DNA of 64,000 nucleotides. It comes from Vibrio sp. AND4. Its GTDB lineage: Bacteria; Pseudomonadota; Gammaproteobacteria; Enterobacterales; Vibrionaceae. Both the position numbers and the translations under genes were made by a program. Location of the stretch: NCBI RefSeq assembly GCF_000171815.1, contig NZ_ABGR01000005.1, positions 62,001-126,000 of the forward strand. The letters run 5' to 3'. Shown here in pieces: positions 27,905-38,588 of the stretch. The notes under the pieces were generated by a model. That model was not told the DNA's origin and ran no database searches. It saw only the letters and a program-made list of their open reading frames with translations. Every line of letters starts with the position of its first letter. The stretch's first letter is position 1.

Positions 27905-30004
27905 ATGAAGTTAAGCCTGCCATTTGCAGATAAATTACCAAAAATACCTCAGCGCTCCATGCCTGCTGTTGGTGCGCCAGTTATGGTATTGGCCACCCTC
28001 GCCATGGTGGTGTTGCCTATACCTGCATTTCTGCTTGATCTATTTTTCACGTTCAACATCGCCCTCGCCATGGTGGTGTTGTTAGTAACCGTTTACACAC
28101 GTCGTCCGCTCGATTTCGCGGCGTTTCCCACCGTTCTACTTATCGCGACGTTATTGCGTTTAGCATTGAACGTGGCATCGACTCGCGTGGTACTTCTGTA
28201 TGGTCACGAAGGGGGCGATGCGGCAGGTAATGTAATAGAAGCCTTCGGAAATGTGGTGATCGGCGGCAACTACGCCGTAGGCCTCGTGGTCTTCCTCATT
28301 TTAATGATCATTAACTTCATGGTTGTGACCAAAGGTGCAGGCCGTATTTCTGAGGTAAGCGCTCGCTTCACCTTAGACGCCTTGCCGGGTAAACAAATGG
28401 CGATTGATGCGGATCTAAACGCGGGTTTGATTGACCAAGATCAAGCGCGTTTACGTCGTTTTGAAGTGACCAAAGAAGCGGACTTCTACGGTTCAATGGA
28501 CGGTGCGTCTAAATTCGTAAAAGGTGACGCGATAGCGGGTATTTTAATCCTTTTTATCAACATCATCGGTGGTCTATCGATCGGTATGACGCAATACGGT
28601 TTGGGCTTCTCTGAAGCGATGCAAATCTACACCTTGCTGACCATTGGTGACGGCTTGGTGGCACAAATTCCATCGTTATTATTGTCTATTGCAGCGGCAA
28701 TGATGGTAACGCGTCAAAATACCGATGAAGACATGGGCGAACAGCTGATTTTCCAGTTGTTCGACAACCCGAAAGCCCTCATGATCACTGCCGCTATTCT
28801 CTGTGTGATGGGCATAGTACCGGGTATGCCGCATTTCTCATTCTTATCATTGGCTGCTGTGGCTGGTGGTGCCGCTTACTGGCTCGGAAAAAAACAAAAA
28901 CAAGCAGCGAGCGATCTCGCTTTGCCCGCAAAAACGGAAGATGGTAGTGAGCCAGTTTCTCAACGTGAGTTGTCATGGGACGACGTACAACCTGTCGATA
29001 TCATTGGTCTAGAAGTAGGCTATCGCTTGATCCCATTAGTGGATCGTGACCAAGGTGGTGAACTGCTAGAGCGCGTGAAAGGGGTTCGTAAAAAGCTCTC
29101 CCAAGATTTCGGCTTTTTGATCCCAGCCGTTCATATTCGTGACAATCTAGAATTGACGCCAAATAGCTATCGTATCACCTTGATGGGGGTTGCTGTGGGT
29201 GAGGCAGAGATTCGCCCAGACCAAGAGTTAGCGATTAACCCGGGCCAGGTTTATGGCATGATAGAAGGCGAACCAACGATTGACCCGGCATTTGGTTTAG
29301 AAGCGGTTTGGATTCAGGAAGATCAACGTGAGCACGCTCAAGCGCTCGGCTACACCGTAGTGGATTCATCCACTGTGCTAGCAACTCATTTAAGTCAATT
29401 ATTGACCAATAATGCCTCTCAGCTGATTGGTCATGAAGAAGTGCAGAACCTATTGGAAATGCTTGGTCGAAGTGCGCCTAAGCTGGTAGAGAGCTTTGTT
29501 CCTGACCAACTTCAGTTGGGTGTGGTGGTGAAAGTGCTGCAGAACCTGCTTAATGAGGCCATTCCGATTCGTGATATTCGAACCATCATACAAACCTTGG
29601 CAGAATACTCGAGTAAGAGTCAAGAACCTGACATTTTGACAGCCGCGGTACGTATCAGCTTAAAGCGTCTAATTGTTCAGGAAATCAATGGTATAGAGCC
29701 TGAATTGCCTGTAATAACACTAATTCCAGAACTGGAACAAATATTGCATCAAACTATGCAGGCTTCAGGTGGCGAATCTGCGGGAATTGAACCGGGATTG
29801 GCTGAGCGACTTCAGTCCTCTCTGAGCCAAGCGACACAAGAGCAAGAACTGAAAGGCGAGCCAGCGGTTTTGCTGACATCTGGTGTATTGCGCTCAACAT
29901 TAGCGAAGTTCGTTAAGAACACGATACCTAACCTCCGTGTCTTGTCTTATCAAGAAGTACCGGACGAGAAGCAGATCAGAATTGTGCAAGCCGTGGGTAA
30001 CTAA
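27905..30004 (+). CDS. flhA: Flagellar export gate protein FlhA
   Basis: 699 residues. FlhA is the nonameric export gate that receives chaperone-substrate complexes. About eight membrane spans fill residues 20-330, including the conserved cytoplasmic FHIPEP loop region (LDALPGKQMAIDADLNAGLIDQDQARLRRFEVTKEADFYGSMDGASKFVKGDAIAGI). The large cytoplasmic domain fills the remainder. The sequence ends VLSYQEVPDEKQIRIVQAVGN, the usual C-terminus. It is followed by flhF 28 bases later. Confidence 0.96.
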   Translation: MKLSLPFADKLPKIPQRSMPAVGAPVMVLATLAMVVLPIPAFLLDLFFTFNIALAMVVLLVTVYTRRPLDFAAFPTVLLIATLLRLALNVASTRVVLLYGHEGGDAAGNVIEAFGNVVIGGNYAVGLVVFLILMIINFMVVTKGAGRISEVSARFTLDALPGKQMAIDADLNAGLIDQDQARLRRFEVTKEADFYGSMDGASKFVKGDAIAGILILFINIIGGLSIGMTQYGLGFSEAMQIYTLLTIGDGLVAQIPSLLLSIAAAMMVTRQNTDEDMGEQLIFQLFDNPKALMITAAILCVMGIVPGMPHFSFLSLAAVAGGAAYWLGKKQKQAASDLALPAKTEDGSEPVSQRELSWDDVQPVDIIGLEVGYRLIPLVDRDQGGELLERVKGVRKKLSQDFGFLIPAVHIRDNLELTPNSYRITLMGVAVGEAEIRPDQELAINPGQVYGMIEGEPTIDPAFGLEAVWIQEDQREHAQALGYTVVDSSTVLATHLSQLLTNNASQLIGHEEVQNLLEMLGRSAPKLVESFVPDQLQLGVVVKVLQNLLNEAIPIRDIRTIIQTLAEYSSKSQEPDILTAAVRISLKRLIVQEINGIEPELPVITLIPELEQILHQTMQASGGESAGIEPGLAERLQSSLSQATQEQELKGEPAVLLTSGVLRSTLAKFVKNTIPNLRVLSYQEVPDEKQIRIVQAVGN

Positions 30005-30032
30005 TCCCGCGCATTATTAATGGATTTATAGT

Positions 30033-31544
30033 TTGAAAATTAAACGATTTTTTGCCAAAGATATGCGAACTGCACTGCTCCAAGTGAAAGAGGAGCTGGG
30101 TGCGGAAGCGGTGATCATGTCAAATAAGAAAGTGGCAGGCGGTGTAGAGATCGTAGCAGCAATCGATGGTGAATCGAATGCGGCACCGACTTCGCAGGCA
30201 CACTCTCTGCCTAATCGAGGTGCAGAACAACCAAATCGTTACAGCGAACAACGCCAATTGCCATCATCTGCTGCAGGGCGCTATCAAGCTCGCGGTTTGG
30301 ATGAAGACAAAATCAGCTTACAAGCGAACAAAGAAAAAACAGGCTCAATGACGCAACGTTTCGCTAACATGCTTAAGCAATACAGTGGCGACTCGGCCGA
30401 GTCCGATGCACATGTGGCTGAGAACGAAGATTCCTTATCTGCTTTGCTCCAGCGCCAAAACAAGCACCGTGAAAGTTATAATCAAGAGAGTCCAGTGACT
30501 TATCAAGCAGATTCACCACTGGCAAAGCTGATTGCGCAAGATAATCGATTCGATCGCCCAACGCCTAAGTTGGATCCAACGCGCTATGATCGCCGTCGCC
30601 CCTCGGATGAGCGAGAAGAATCAGCAAACGAATTGGAGAACATGCGTGAAGAGATGACGTCAATTCGTCGTCTGTTGGAACATCAAGTGTCGGGCTTAAT
30701 GTGGCAAGAGGTAGAACGCCGGGAGCCGCTGCGTGCGATGCTGATTAAGCGTTTGGAGCGAATGGGTGTATCGCCTGAACTTGCTGACCAAATGGCTTGC
30801 TACATTCCAGAAGATACCAAGCCTGCACGAGCCTGGAAAGCATTGCTTTTGCTCGTGGCAGATCAAATCAGCATTCCAAAGCAAGACATCCTCAAGCGCG
30901 GTGGAGTGGTTGCATTGCTTGGCCCCACGGGTGTTGGCAAAACGACGACGGTTGCAAAACTTGCGGCACGTGCTGCGATGGAGTTTGGGGCCGACAATGT
31001 GGCTCTTGTGACCACGGATACCTATCGTATAGGTGCACATGAACAGCTCTCAATTTACGGAAGAATTATGGGGTGTCCTGTAAGAGTTGCTAAAGATTCT
31101 GATGAGCTAGCCGATGTTATATATCAGCTACGAAACAGAAGACTGATTTTGGTCGATACGGCAGGGATGGGGCAAAGGGACGTAAGACTGTCTGAACAGC
31201 TTGATACTCTAATGCAAGAGAGCGGAGAAGTGATTCACAGCTACCTTGTTTTGCCAGCTACCGCACAACGTCGTGTTCTACAAGAAACATTGGATCATTT
31301 CCGACGTATTCCGTTGTCGGGATGTATTTTAACCAAGCTTGATGAATCATTAAGTCTTGGTGAATTTATCAGCGTGGTGATCCAAAACGCAATGCCAGTG
31401 GCTTATATTGCCAATGGCCAGCGCGTACCAGAAGACATTGTGATAGCACAACCAAAATACATGATTGCGAAAGCAAATGAACTGTTAGAGAAGTCGACAG
31501 AGAGCGAACCTCACTTTTGGAACAGTGACAGCGAAGAACTCTAG
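30033..31544 (+). CDS. flhF: SRP-type GTPase FlhF, polar flagellum placement
   Basis: 503 residues, start TTG 30033. FlhF recruits the first flagellar components to the cell pole and promotes assembly. The N-terminal B domain (about 1-200) is variable and polar (KIKRFFAKDMRTALLQVKEELGAEAVIMSNKKV at the start). The N and G domains follow, with P-loop GPTGVGKTT beginning at residue 297, DTYRIGAHEQL, VDTAGMGQRD and TKLDE. Paired with the MinD-like flhG 14 bases downstream, which restrains flagellar number to one. Confidence 0.95.
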   Translation: MKIKRFFAKDMRTALLQVKEELGAEAVIMSNKKVAGGVEIVAAIDGESNAAPTSQAHSLPNRGAEQPNRYSEQRQLPSSAAGRYQARGLDEDKISLQANKEKTGSMTQRFANMLKQYSGDSAESDAHVAENEDSLSALLQRQNKHRESYNQESPVTYQADSPLAKLIAQDNRFDRPTPKLDPTRYDRRRPSDEREESANELENMREEMTSIRRLLEHQVSGLMWQEVERREPLRAMLIKRLERMGVSPELADQMACYIPEDTKPARAWKALLLLVADQISIPKQDILKRGGVVALLGPTGVGKTTTVAKLAARAAMEFGADNVALVTTDTYRIGAHEQLSIYGRIMGCPVRVAKDSDELADVIYQLRNRRLILVDTAGMGQRDVRLSEQLDTLMQESGEVIHSYLVLPATAQRRVLQETLDHFRRIPLSGCILTKLDESLSLGEFISVVIQNAMPVAYIANGQRVPEDIVIAQPKYMIAKANELLEKSTESEPHFWNSDSEEL

Positions 31545-31558
31545 GGCGGCGGACTACT

Positions 31559-32446
31559 ATGACTGAGAATATGATACACGATCAAGCAAGCGGCCTCCGT
31601 CGCTTAACACAACCATCATTGACCAAGGTAATTGCAGTTACTGGCGGAAAAGGTGGCGTGGGTAAATCAAACGTAACACTGGGTTTAGCGATCTGCATAG
31701 CACGTCAAGGCAAAAAAGTGATGGTTCTCGACGCTGACTTGGGCCTAGCCAATGTAGACGTTATGCTCGGAATCCGTTCGAAACGTAACCTAGGGCATGT
31801 TCTTGCGGGTGAATGTGAGCTAAAAGATGCGATTGTTGAAGGTCCTTATGGTATAAAGATAATCCCTGCAACTTCTGGGACGCAAAGCATGACCGAGCTA
31901 TCTCCTGCTCAACATGCGGGGCTTATCCGTGCGTTCGGAAGTCTTGACGAAGAAGTAGACGTCCTGCTTATTGACACAGCTGCGGGTATATCTGACATGG
32001 TGATTAGTTTTTCACGTGCCGCTCAAGATGTGGTCGTTGTGGTCTGTGATGAGCCAACCTCTATCACGGATGCATATGCACTAATCAAGCTGTTGAGCAA
32101 AGAACATCAGGTTCAGCGCTTCAAAGTTGTTGCAAATATGGTCAGAAGCTACCGAGAAGGCAGAGAATTATTCGCAAAGTTGACATTAGTCACAGAGCGC
32201 TTCTTGAATGTTAGCCTTGAACTCGTAGCATGTATCCCATTAGATGACAAAGTACGTCAAGCCGTTAAAAGACAAAAGATTGTTGTGGATGCATTCCCGC
32301 GATCTCCTGCGGCTTTAGCGATCAGCTCATTAGCAAATAAAGCGCTGACTTGGCCACTGCCAAAAACACCAAGTGGCCACTTAGAGTTTTTTGTTGAAAG
32401 ACTGGTAAATCGTACTGAATTCTCAGAGGACTCTTTTGGTGAATAA
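31559..32446 (+). CDS. flhG: MinD-like ATPase FlhG, flagellar number regulator
   Basis: 295 residues. FlhG (FleN) limits the number of polar flagella by acting on FlhF and, in some species, on the FlrA/FleQ activator. The deviant Walker A motif KGGVGKS lies at 31-37 inside VIAVTGGKGGVGKSNVTLGL; the switch region VMVLDADLGLANVDVMLG and VLLIDTAAGISDMV follow. The C-terminal end overlaps the start of fliA by several bases, so flhG and fliA are translationally linked. Confidence 0.95.
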   Translation: MTENMIHDQASGLRRLTQPSLTKVIAVTGGKGGVGKSNVTLGLAICIARQGKKVMVLDADLGLANVDVMLGIRSKRNLGHVLAGECELKDAIVEGPYGIKIIPATSGTQSMTELSPAQHAGLIRAFGSLDEEVDVLLIDTAAGISDMVISFSRAAQDVVVVVCDEPTSITDAYALIKLLSKEHQVQRFKVVANMVRSYREGRELFAKLTLVTERFLNVSLELVACIPLDDKVRQAVKRQKIVVDAFPRSPAALAISSLANKALTWPLPKTPSGHLEFFVERLVNRTEFSEDSFGE

Positions 32447-33173
32447 TGCGATTACCTATGACCAACATGGCAAATTTAACAGCCAGCAAGCGTTCATTGA
32501 ACGCTACTCGGTGTTGGTTAAACGTATTGCTCACCACTTACTGGGCCGTTTACCGCCGAGTGTTCAAGTAGAAGATTTAATTCAGGCCGGCATGATCGGC
32601 CTTATCGAAGCTAAGCAGAATTATGATGGTTCTAAAGGTGCGAGCTTTGAAACTTATGCAGGTATCCGAATTCGCGGTGCAATGTTAGACGACATTCGTA
32701 AAGGTGACTGGGTACCTCGTTCTGTTCATAAAAATAATCGTCAAATTAATCAAGCAATCGCAGAGCTTGAAGGCGCACTAAATCGAGATCCATTTGATTC
32801 AGAAGTAGCAGAGCATCTTGGTATGACGTTAGACCAATATCATAGTGCTCTTACCGATATAAACTGTTCTAAATTGGTGGGAATTGAAGATTTAGGTGTC
32901 TCTGATGATGTGATTTCACCGGCTGATGAAACCGATGATAGCAACCCATTTAAGGGGGTTGCTGATGACTCGTTCAAAAAAGCACTGGTTGAATCAATAA
33001 AACAACTGCCAGAGCGTGAAGCGCTAGTGCTTTCGCTCTATTATGACGAAGAACTCAATTTGAAAGAGATTGGCGATGTATTAGGTGTAAGCGAATCTCG
33101 CGTAAGCCAAATACTGAGTCAAGCGATGCAACGTTTACGCACCAAGCTCAGTGCGTGGACACAAAATGACTAA
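32439..33173 (+). CDS. fliA: Flagellar sigma-28 factor FliA
   Basis: 244 residues from GTG 32439; a TTG at 32436 would add one residue, and both have AGAGGA at 32425-32430. FliA transcribes the late flagellar genes, here predicted at flaF, flaB and flaA. Region 2 is at about 20-95 (FIERYSVLVKRIAHHLLGRLP, YAGIRIRGAMLDDIRKGDWVPRS), region 3 follows, and region 4 has a helix-turn-helix (ELNLKEIGDVLGVSESRVSQILSQAMQRLR, about 205-235). It overlaps flhG and is followed by cheY. Confidence 0.95.
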   Translation: MNNAITYDQHGKFNSQQAFIERYSVLVKRIAHHLLGRLPPSVQVEDLIQAGMIGLIEAKQNYDGSKGASFETYAGIRIRGAMLDDIRKGDWVPRSVHKNNRQINQAIAELEGALNRDPFDSEVAEHLGMTLDQYHSALTDINCSKLVGIEDLGVSDDVISPADETDDSNPFKGVADDSFKKALVESIKQLPEREALVLSLYYDEELNLKEIGDVLGVSESRVSQILSQAMQRLRTKLSAWTQND

Positions 33174-33206
33174 ACACACTGATTTAACTATTCAGTGGAG
33201 GCAATT

Positions 33207-33587
33207 TTGAATAAAGACATGAAGATCCTTATTGTTGATGATTTCTCAACAATGCGCCGTATTGTTAAAAACCTGCTTCGTGATTTGGGGTTCAATAACA
33301 CTCAGGAAGCGGACGATGGTTTAACCGCATTACCTTTGCTGAAAAAAGGTGGTTTCGACTTTGTCGTCACTGACTGGAACATGCCGGGTATGCAAGGCAT
33401 TGACTTGCTGAAACACATCCGTGCCGATGCAGAACTTAAGCAACTACCTGTTCTAATGATCACTGCTGAAGCAAAGCGTGAGCAGATTATCGAAGCAGCA
33501 CAAGCTGGCGTTAACGGTTACATTGTTAAGCCATTTACTGCTGCGACTCTAAAAGAAAAACTAGATAAAATCTTCGAACGTTTATAA
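33207..33587 (+). CDS. cheY: Chemotaxis response regulator CheY
   Basis: 126 residues from TTG 33207, favoured by GGAGG at 33197-33201; an in-frame ATG at 33219 would also keep the fold. CheY-P binds FliM and changes the direction of motor rotation. Single receiver domain with acidic pocket DD, phospho-acceptor Asp56 in [16 protein letters not shown] and Lys in IVKPF. Followed after about 120 bases by cheZ. Confidence 0.95.
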   Translation: MNKDMKILIVDDFSTMRRIVKNLLRDLGFNNTQEADDGLTALPLLKKGGFDFVVTDWNMPGMQGIDLLKHIRADAELKQLPVLMITAEAKREQIIEAAQAGVNGYIVKPFTAATLKEKLDKIFERL

Positions 33588-33706
33588 CGCTTTCCCACTC
33601 TTTGCTGATCGAGTCATCACTCCTATTAGTGAATGTTCAAAGAAAGCTCGTTTGACGCTGTAAAAGCGAAAAGAAAGAACAAAACGTAAAAAAGGGTCTA
33701 TTCAGG

Positions 33707-34447
33707 ATGATCTCACTAGAGCAGGCGAAATCGCTCGTTAAGATGCTAGAAGACGGGGAGCAAGAACAAGCGAATGCGCTTGTTGCCTCGATATATGAAA
33801 GCGACGGCAGTCCGATGTTAAAAGAAATCGGCACATTAACCCGTGACCTTCATGATTCATTAAAGCAATTCAATATCGATCAACGCATGACGGAAATTGC
33901 GCAGGCAGAAATCCCTGACGCAAGAGATCGTCTGCAATATGTGATTGATAAAACTGAGCTAGCAGCCAACAAAACGATGGACGCAGTCGAATGTTGCTTA
34001 CCTATCGCTGACAACCTGCATGGGTGCCTTCAACAAGTGCGTCCTCAGTGGAATGAACTCATGCACGGGCGTATAGAATTAAGCGAGTTCAAAGCACTTT
34101 GCCATCGTATCGATGAGCTGTTAGTTCAGGTTGAGGGCGATAGCACCGACTTGCGTGGACAGTTGACCGAAATTCTTATGGCACAAGACTTCCAAGACTT
34201 AACAGGTCAAATCATTCGTCGGGTGATCACTCTTGTCAATGAAGTGGAAGATCGCCTGGTTGAGATCTTGACCGTATTTTCTGGTAATAAACCAGAAGAA
34301 CACACTCAAGTTTTGCCAGAACCGTCAGATAAAAAGATTAAACAATCAAGCGAAGCAGAAGGCCCGATTCTTAACCCTGAACAAAGGGAAGATGCGGTCT
34401 CGTCGCAGGACGAAGTCGACGACTTGTTGTCCAGTCTTGGATTTTAA
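33707..34447 (+). CDS. cheZ: CheY-P phosphatase CheZ
   Basis: 246 residues, mainly long helices. CheZ dephosphorylates CheY-P. The catalytic segment ILMAQDFQDLTGQIIRRV contains the key Gln163, and the C-terminus ends in the CheY-binding amphipathic helix SSQDEVDDLLSSLGF. It stands 120 bases after cheY, with no promoter consensus found in the gap, and ten bases before cheA. Confidence 0.94.
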   Translation: MISLEQAKSLVKMLEDGEQEQANALVASIYESDGSPMLKEIGTLTRDLHDSLKQFNIDQRMTEIAQAEIPDARDRLQYVIDKTELAANKTMDAVECCLPIADNLHGCLQQVRPQWNELMHGRIELSEFKALCHRIDELLVQVEGDSTDLRGQLTEILMAQDFQDLTGQIIRRVITLVNEVEDRLVEILTVFSGNKPEEHTQVLPEPSDKKIKQSSEAEGPILNPEQREDAVSSQDEVDDLLSSLGF

Positions 34448-34456
34448 AGGTAACGT

Positions 34457-36670
34457 ATGAGCTACGATTTAGACGAAGATATTCTTCAGGACTTTCTCAT
34501 TGAGGCTGGAGAAATCCTAGAGCTGCTGTCTGAGCAGCTTGTTGAACTGGAAAATAACCCTGAAGACAAAGATCTCTTAAATGCGATTTTCCGTGGTTTC
34601 CACACGGTAAAAGGCGGTGCTGGATTCCTATCATTAGCGGAACTGGTCGATACCTGCCATGGTGCGGAGAATGTGTTCGACGTATTGCGAAATGGTCAGC
34701 GCTCAGTGACACCAAGTCTAATGGATACCATGCTGAAAGCGCTCGATACGGTTAACCATCAATTCCAAGCGGTGCAAGATCGTGAATCGGCAGAGGCGGC
34801 AGATCCTGCTTTGTTAGAGGAGCTCCACCGACTATGCAGGCCGGAGTCTGAAGATCAAGTGGTTGCTGAGGTTGAAGCCCCAATTGTGACGCCAGAACCT
34901 GCGATTCCTGAGCCAATTATCGAACAACCTGCTGCGCCAGTCGAGCCGGATTCTGACCCTTCAAGCGTTGGCTCTGTTGACCAAATAACCGAAGACGAAT
35001 TTGAAAAGCTGCTAGATGAACTGCACGGAAAAGGTTCTTCTCCATGCAAGCAAGCATCAGTTTCTGAATCTGCTCCGGCGAACACACCATCGGTGGAAAG
35101 CGGCGACATCACTGATGATGAATTCGAACGCTTGCTGGATGAGCTGCACGGTGTGGGTAAGAGTCCAACAGTCTCTGATGTCGATCCAGTAGCGCCGCCA
35201 AAAGCGCCTGAGCCAGAGGCTTCGTCTCTGCCTGCATCGTCGGGTGGCGATCTGATGACGGATGCGGAGTTTGAAAAACTGCTCGATGACTTGCATGGGT
35301 CGGGTAAAGGTCCATCTCTCGAAGAATTAGATTTGGCGACCAAGCCAGCATCAGAAAATGTTGCTCCAGCTCCAGCTCCAGCCCCAGAACCGGCAGCTGC
35401 AGTGCCTTCACCAGCACCAGCGCCAAAACCACAAGCAAAACCAGTCGCTAAAAAAGAAGAAGCGAAAGCGCCAGCAGTTAAGAAGCCCCAAGCAGAAGCA
35501 ACGGTGCGTGTTGATACCTCGACGCTAGACACCATCATGAATATGGTTGGTGAGTTGGTATTGGTTCGCAATCGCCTCCTTAGTCTTGGCTTGAACAGCA
35601 ACGACGAAGAAATGTCGAAAGCGGTATCGAACCTAGATGTCGTTACTGCTGACCTTCAAGGTGCGGTAATGAAAACGCGTATGCAGCCAATCAAGAAAGT
35701 ATTTGGCCGTTTCCCACGCGTTGTTCGAGATTTGGCGCGTAATCTCAACAAAGATATCGTGCTGGAAATGCGCGGTGAAGAAACCGACCTGGACAAGAAT
35801 TTAGTTGAGGCTCTGGCGGATCCGTTGATTCACTTGGTGCGTAACTCGGTTGACCATGGTATTGAGATGCCAGATGACCGTGTCAAAGCAGGTAAACCTC
35901 GTACTGGTAACGTTGTTTTGTCGGCCTCGCAAGAAGGTGATCATATTGAACTTGCTATCGTTGACGATGGCGGCGGTATGGACCCGAATAAACTTCGTGG
36001 CATTGCGGTTAAACGCGGCATGATGGATGAAGATGCGGCAGCACGCCTATCGGATAAAGAGTGTTTCAACCTTATTTTTGCACCAGGCTTCTCGAGCAAA
36101 GAGAAGATTTCAGACATTTCTGGTCGTGGTGTAGGTATGGATGTGGTTAAGACGGCGATAAACGCTTTAAACGGTTCTATCGATATTGATTCAGAATTGA
36201 CCAAAGGCACTAAGATAACCATCAAAGTTCCGCTGACACTCGCGATTCTTCCAACACTAATGGTTGGCGTTGGTGGCCATCCGTTTGCTCTGCCGCTGGC
36301 GTCGGTGAACGAGATTTTCCACCTAGACCTAGGCCGTACTAACGTGGTTGATGGGCAGCTGACGATTATTGTCCGCGAAAAGTCTATCCCACTGTTTTAC
36401 TTACAAAACTGGTTGGCGTCTACACCGAGTAGTGTACGAGAACGCACAGGTCATGGTCATGTCGTTATCGTTCAGATCGGTAGCCAACGCGTTGGTTTTG
36501 TGGTGGACACGTTGATCGGTCAAGAAGAAGTCGTGATTAAGCCGCTAGATAACTTGTTGCAAGGCACGCCAGGTATGGCTGGTGCAACGATTACCAGTGA
36601 CGGTCACATCGCATTGATTCTGGATGTTCCAGATCTACTTAAGCAATATGCTGCAGCCTCGCGTATTTAA
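34457..36670 (+). CDS. cheA: Chemotaxis histidine kinase CheA
   Basis: 737 residues. CheA phosphorylates CheY and CheB under control of chemoreceptors. P1 HPt domain at 1-110 with phospho-His49 ([13 protein letters not shown]). A long linker, about 120-345, replaces a canonical P2 and holds three copies of a motif [IM]TxxEFExLLDxLHGxGK at residues 177, 218 and 267, then a Pro/Ala-rich stretch. P3 dimerisation (about 350-415), P4 kinase ([31 protein letters not shown]) and P5 CheW-like regulatory domain (about 590-737) follow. In Vibrio the non-conserved CheA region binds ParP, encoded nearby. The match of that region to these repeats is inference. Confidence 0.95.
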   Translation: MSYDLDEDILQDFLIEAGEILELLSEQLVELENNPEDKDLLNAIFRGFHTVKGGAGFLSLAELVDTCHGAENVFDVLRNGQRSVTPSLMDTMLKALDTVNHQFQAVQDRESAEAADPALLEELHRLCRPESEDQVVAEVEAPIVTPEPAIPEPIIEQPAAPVEPDSDPSSVGSVDQITEDEFEKLLDELHGKGSSPCKQASVSESAPANTPSVESGDITDDEFERLLDELHGVGKSPTVSDVDPVAPPKAPEPEASSLPASSGGDLMTDAEFEKLLDDLHGSGKGPSLEELDLATKPASENVAPAPAPAPEPAAAVPSPAPAPKPQAKPVAKKEEAKAPAVKKPQAEATVRVDTSTLDTIMNMVGELVLVRNRLLSLGLNSNDEEMSKAVSNLDVVTADLQGAVMKTRMQPIKKVFGRFPRVVRDLARNLNKDIVLEMRGEETDLDKNLVEALADPLIHLVRNSVDHGIEMPDDRVKAGKPRTGNVVLSASQEGDHIELAIVDDGGGMDPNKLRGIAVKRGMMDEDAAARLSDKECFNLIFAPGFSSKEKISDISGRGVGMDVVKTAINALNGSIDIDSELTKGTKITIKVPLTLAILPTLMVGVGGHPFALPLASVNEIFHLDLGRTNVVDGQLTIIVREKSIPLFYLQNWLASTPSSVRERTGHGHVVIVQIGSQRVGFVVDTLIGQEEVVIKPLDNLLQGTPGMAGATITSDGHIALILDVPDLLKQYAAASRI

Positions 36671-36699
36671 ACGCGGCTGGATTCGATAAAAGGAATAAG

Positions 36700-37812
36700 A
36701 TGGCGATCAAAGTATTAGTCGTTGACGATTCGAGTTTTTTCCGTCGTCGCGTAAGCGAAATCATCAACTCAGAATCGCGCCTAGAGGTTATAGACGTGGC
36801 GGTTAATGGCAGAGAAGCAGTCGAGAAAGCTAAGTCTCTCAAGCCTGACGTTATTACGATGGATATTGAAATGCCAGTCATGGATGGTATTACCGCTGTT
36901 CGTGAAATAATGGCGGCTTCTCCTACGCCAATCCTGATGTTCTCCTCTCTGACTCACGACGGAGCGAAGGCAACGTTGGATGCGCTAGACGCAGGTGCAG
37001 TGGATTTCTTACCGAAAAAATTCGAAGACATTGCCCGAAACCGTGATGAAGCGGTCTCACTTCTTCAACAGCGAGTGATTCAGATTGCTTCAAAGCGTGC
37101 GTTGATGCGTCGACCAGTTGCCCGACCATCAGTGGCAGTGCCAAGCCCGGTGACGTCTCCTTTGGCATCTCGGACAACTACGCCGACAGCATCAGCACCT
37201 AGCCGACCGCTGACGACAAAATTTCGTGCATCGGGTAAAAAATACCAGTTAACCGCGATCGGTACGTCAACCGGCGGTCCTGTTGCACTACAAAAATTCT
37301 GACTCGTTTACCAGTGAATATCCGCACCCGATCGTGCTTATTCACACATGCCTGCGACTTTCACCGCGGCGTTTGCAAGCCGTTTAAACACGCTGTGTAA
37401 AATTCAAGTGAAAGAAGCACAAGATGGCGATGTGCTGCAAGCCGGTGTTGCTTATCTGGCGCCTGGCGGTAAGCAGATGATGGTGGATGGTCGTGCTGGC
37501 GCTGCTCGTATTCGTATTATCGACGGTGGCGAGCGCATGAACTACAAACCATGTGTGGATGTCACGTTCGGCTCCGCTGCAAAAGTATACGGCGATAAAG
37601 TATTGTCGATGGTACTCACTGGAATGGGAGCTGACGGTCGTGAAGGCGCGCGCATGCTGAAATCATCAGGTGCCACCATTTGGGCACAAGATGAGGAGAG
37701 CTGTGTGGTTTATGGCATGCCGCAAGCGGTTGCAAAAGCAGGCATTTCTACTGAAGATTTACCACTCGATCGAATTGCAGAACGCATGCTGGTGGAAGTG
37801 GGCTTAGCGTAG
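36700..37812 (+). pseudogene. cheB: Chemotaxis methylesterase CheB, broken by three 1-base deletions
   Basis: CheB removes methyl groups from chemoreceptors once phosphorylated by CheA. The receiver domain (1-120, phospho-Asp55 in [11 protein letters not shown]) and the catalytic domain start ([14 protein letters not shown], nucleophile Ser) are intact up to 37292. Then one A is missing from the A-run at 37292-37296, one base near 37319 and one A near 37344. With the three bases restored the protein reads [24 protein letters not shown] as the family expects. After 37344 the original frame returns and runs to 37812 with [11 protein letters not shown]. As given, a TGA occurs at 37300. Restored length would be 371 residues, normal for CheB. 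Confidence 0.88.
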
Positions 37813-37820
37813 GAAATATC

Positions 37821-38588
37821 ATGATCGTTTGGAGTGTAGCTAATCAAAAAGGTGGGGTAGGTAAAACCACATCAACGGTGACGTTAGCTGGCTTATTGAG
37901 CCAAAAAGGTCACCGTGTCTTGATGGTGGATACCGATCCGCACGCGTCGCTGACGACTTATCTTGGTTATGATCCGGATGCAGTAACATCAAGCTTGTTC
38001 GATTTATTTCAAATTAAGACGTTCTCGCGTGAAACGGTAAAACCTTTGATCTTAAAGAGTCATCTTGAAGGCATAGATATCATACCGGCACATATGTCTC
38101 TTGCTACGCTGGATCGCGTAATGGGTAACCGCGGCGGAATGGGCTTGATCTTGAAGCGTGCATTACAAGTGATAGCTCAAGACTACGATTATGTATTAAT
38201 AGACTGTCCGCCGATTCTTGGCGTGATGATGGTTAATGCATTAGCGGCCAGTGACCGTATTTTAATTCCGGTTCAAACTGAATTTTTGGCAATGAAGGGC
38301 TTGGAGCGCATGATTCGCACCTTGACCATCATGCAAAAGTCTCGTCCGGGTGGTTTCAAAGTGACTATCGTACCAACTATGTACGATAAGCGTACAAAAG
38401 CCTCACTGCAGACGCTGACTCAGCTTAAGAGGGATTACCCGGATCAGTATGGACTTCGGCGGTTCCGATTGACACCAAATTTCGCGATGCGAGCTTAAAA
38501 CACTTACCAGCCTCGCATTTTGCGTCGGGCAGTCGTGGAGTCTTTGCTTATAAGCAACTGTTGGTGTATCTGGAGAGGCTAGCGTTTG

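Noticed and set aside
34855..35601. 248-codon minus-strand ORF opposite cheA
   Set aside because: It is the Ser/Ala/Gly-rich complement of the Pro/Ala/Glu-rich CheA linker; composition artefact.
37348..37812. Second open frame of cheB as a separate gene
   Set aside because: It is the catalytic half of CheB in the same frame as the first half; it has no start signal of its own.
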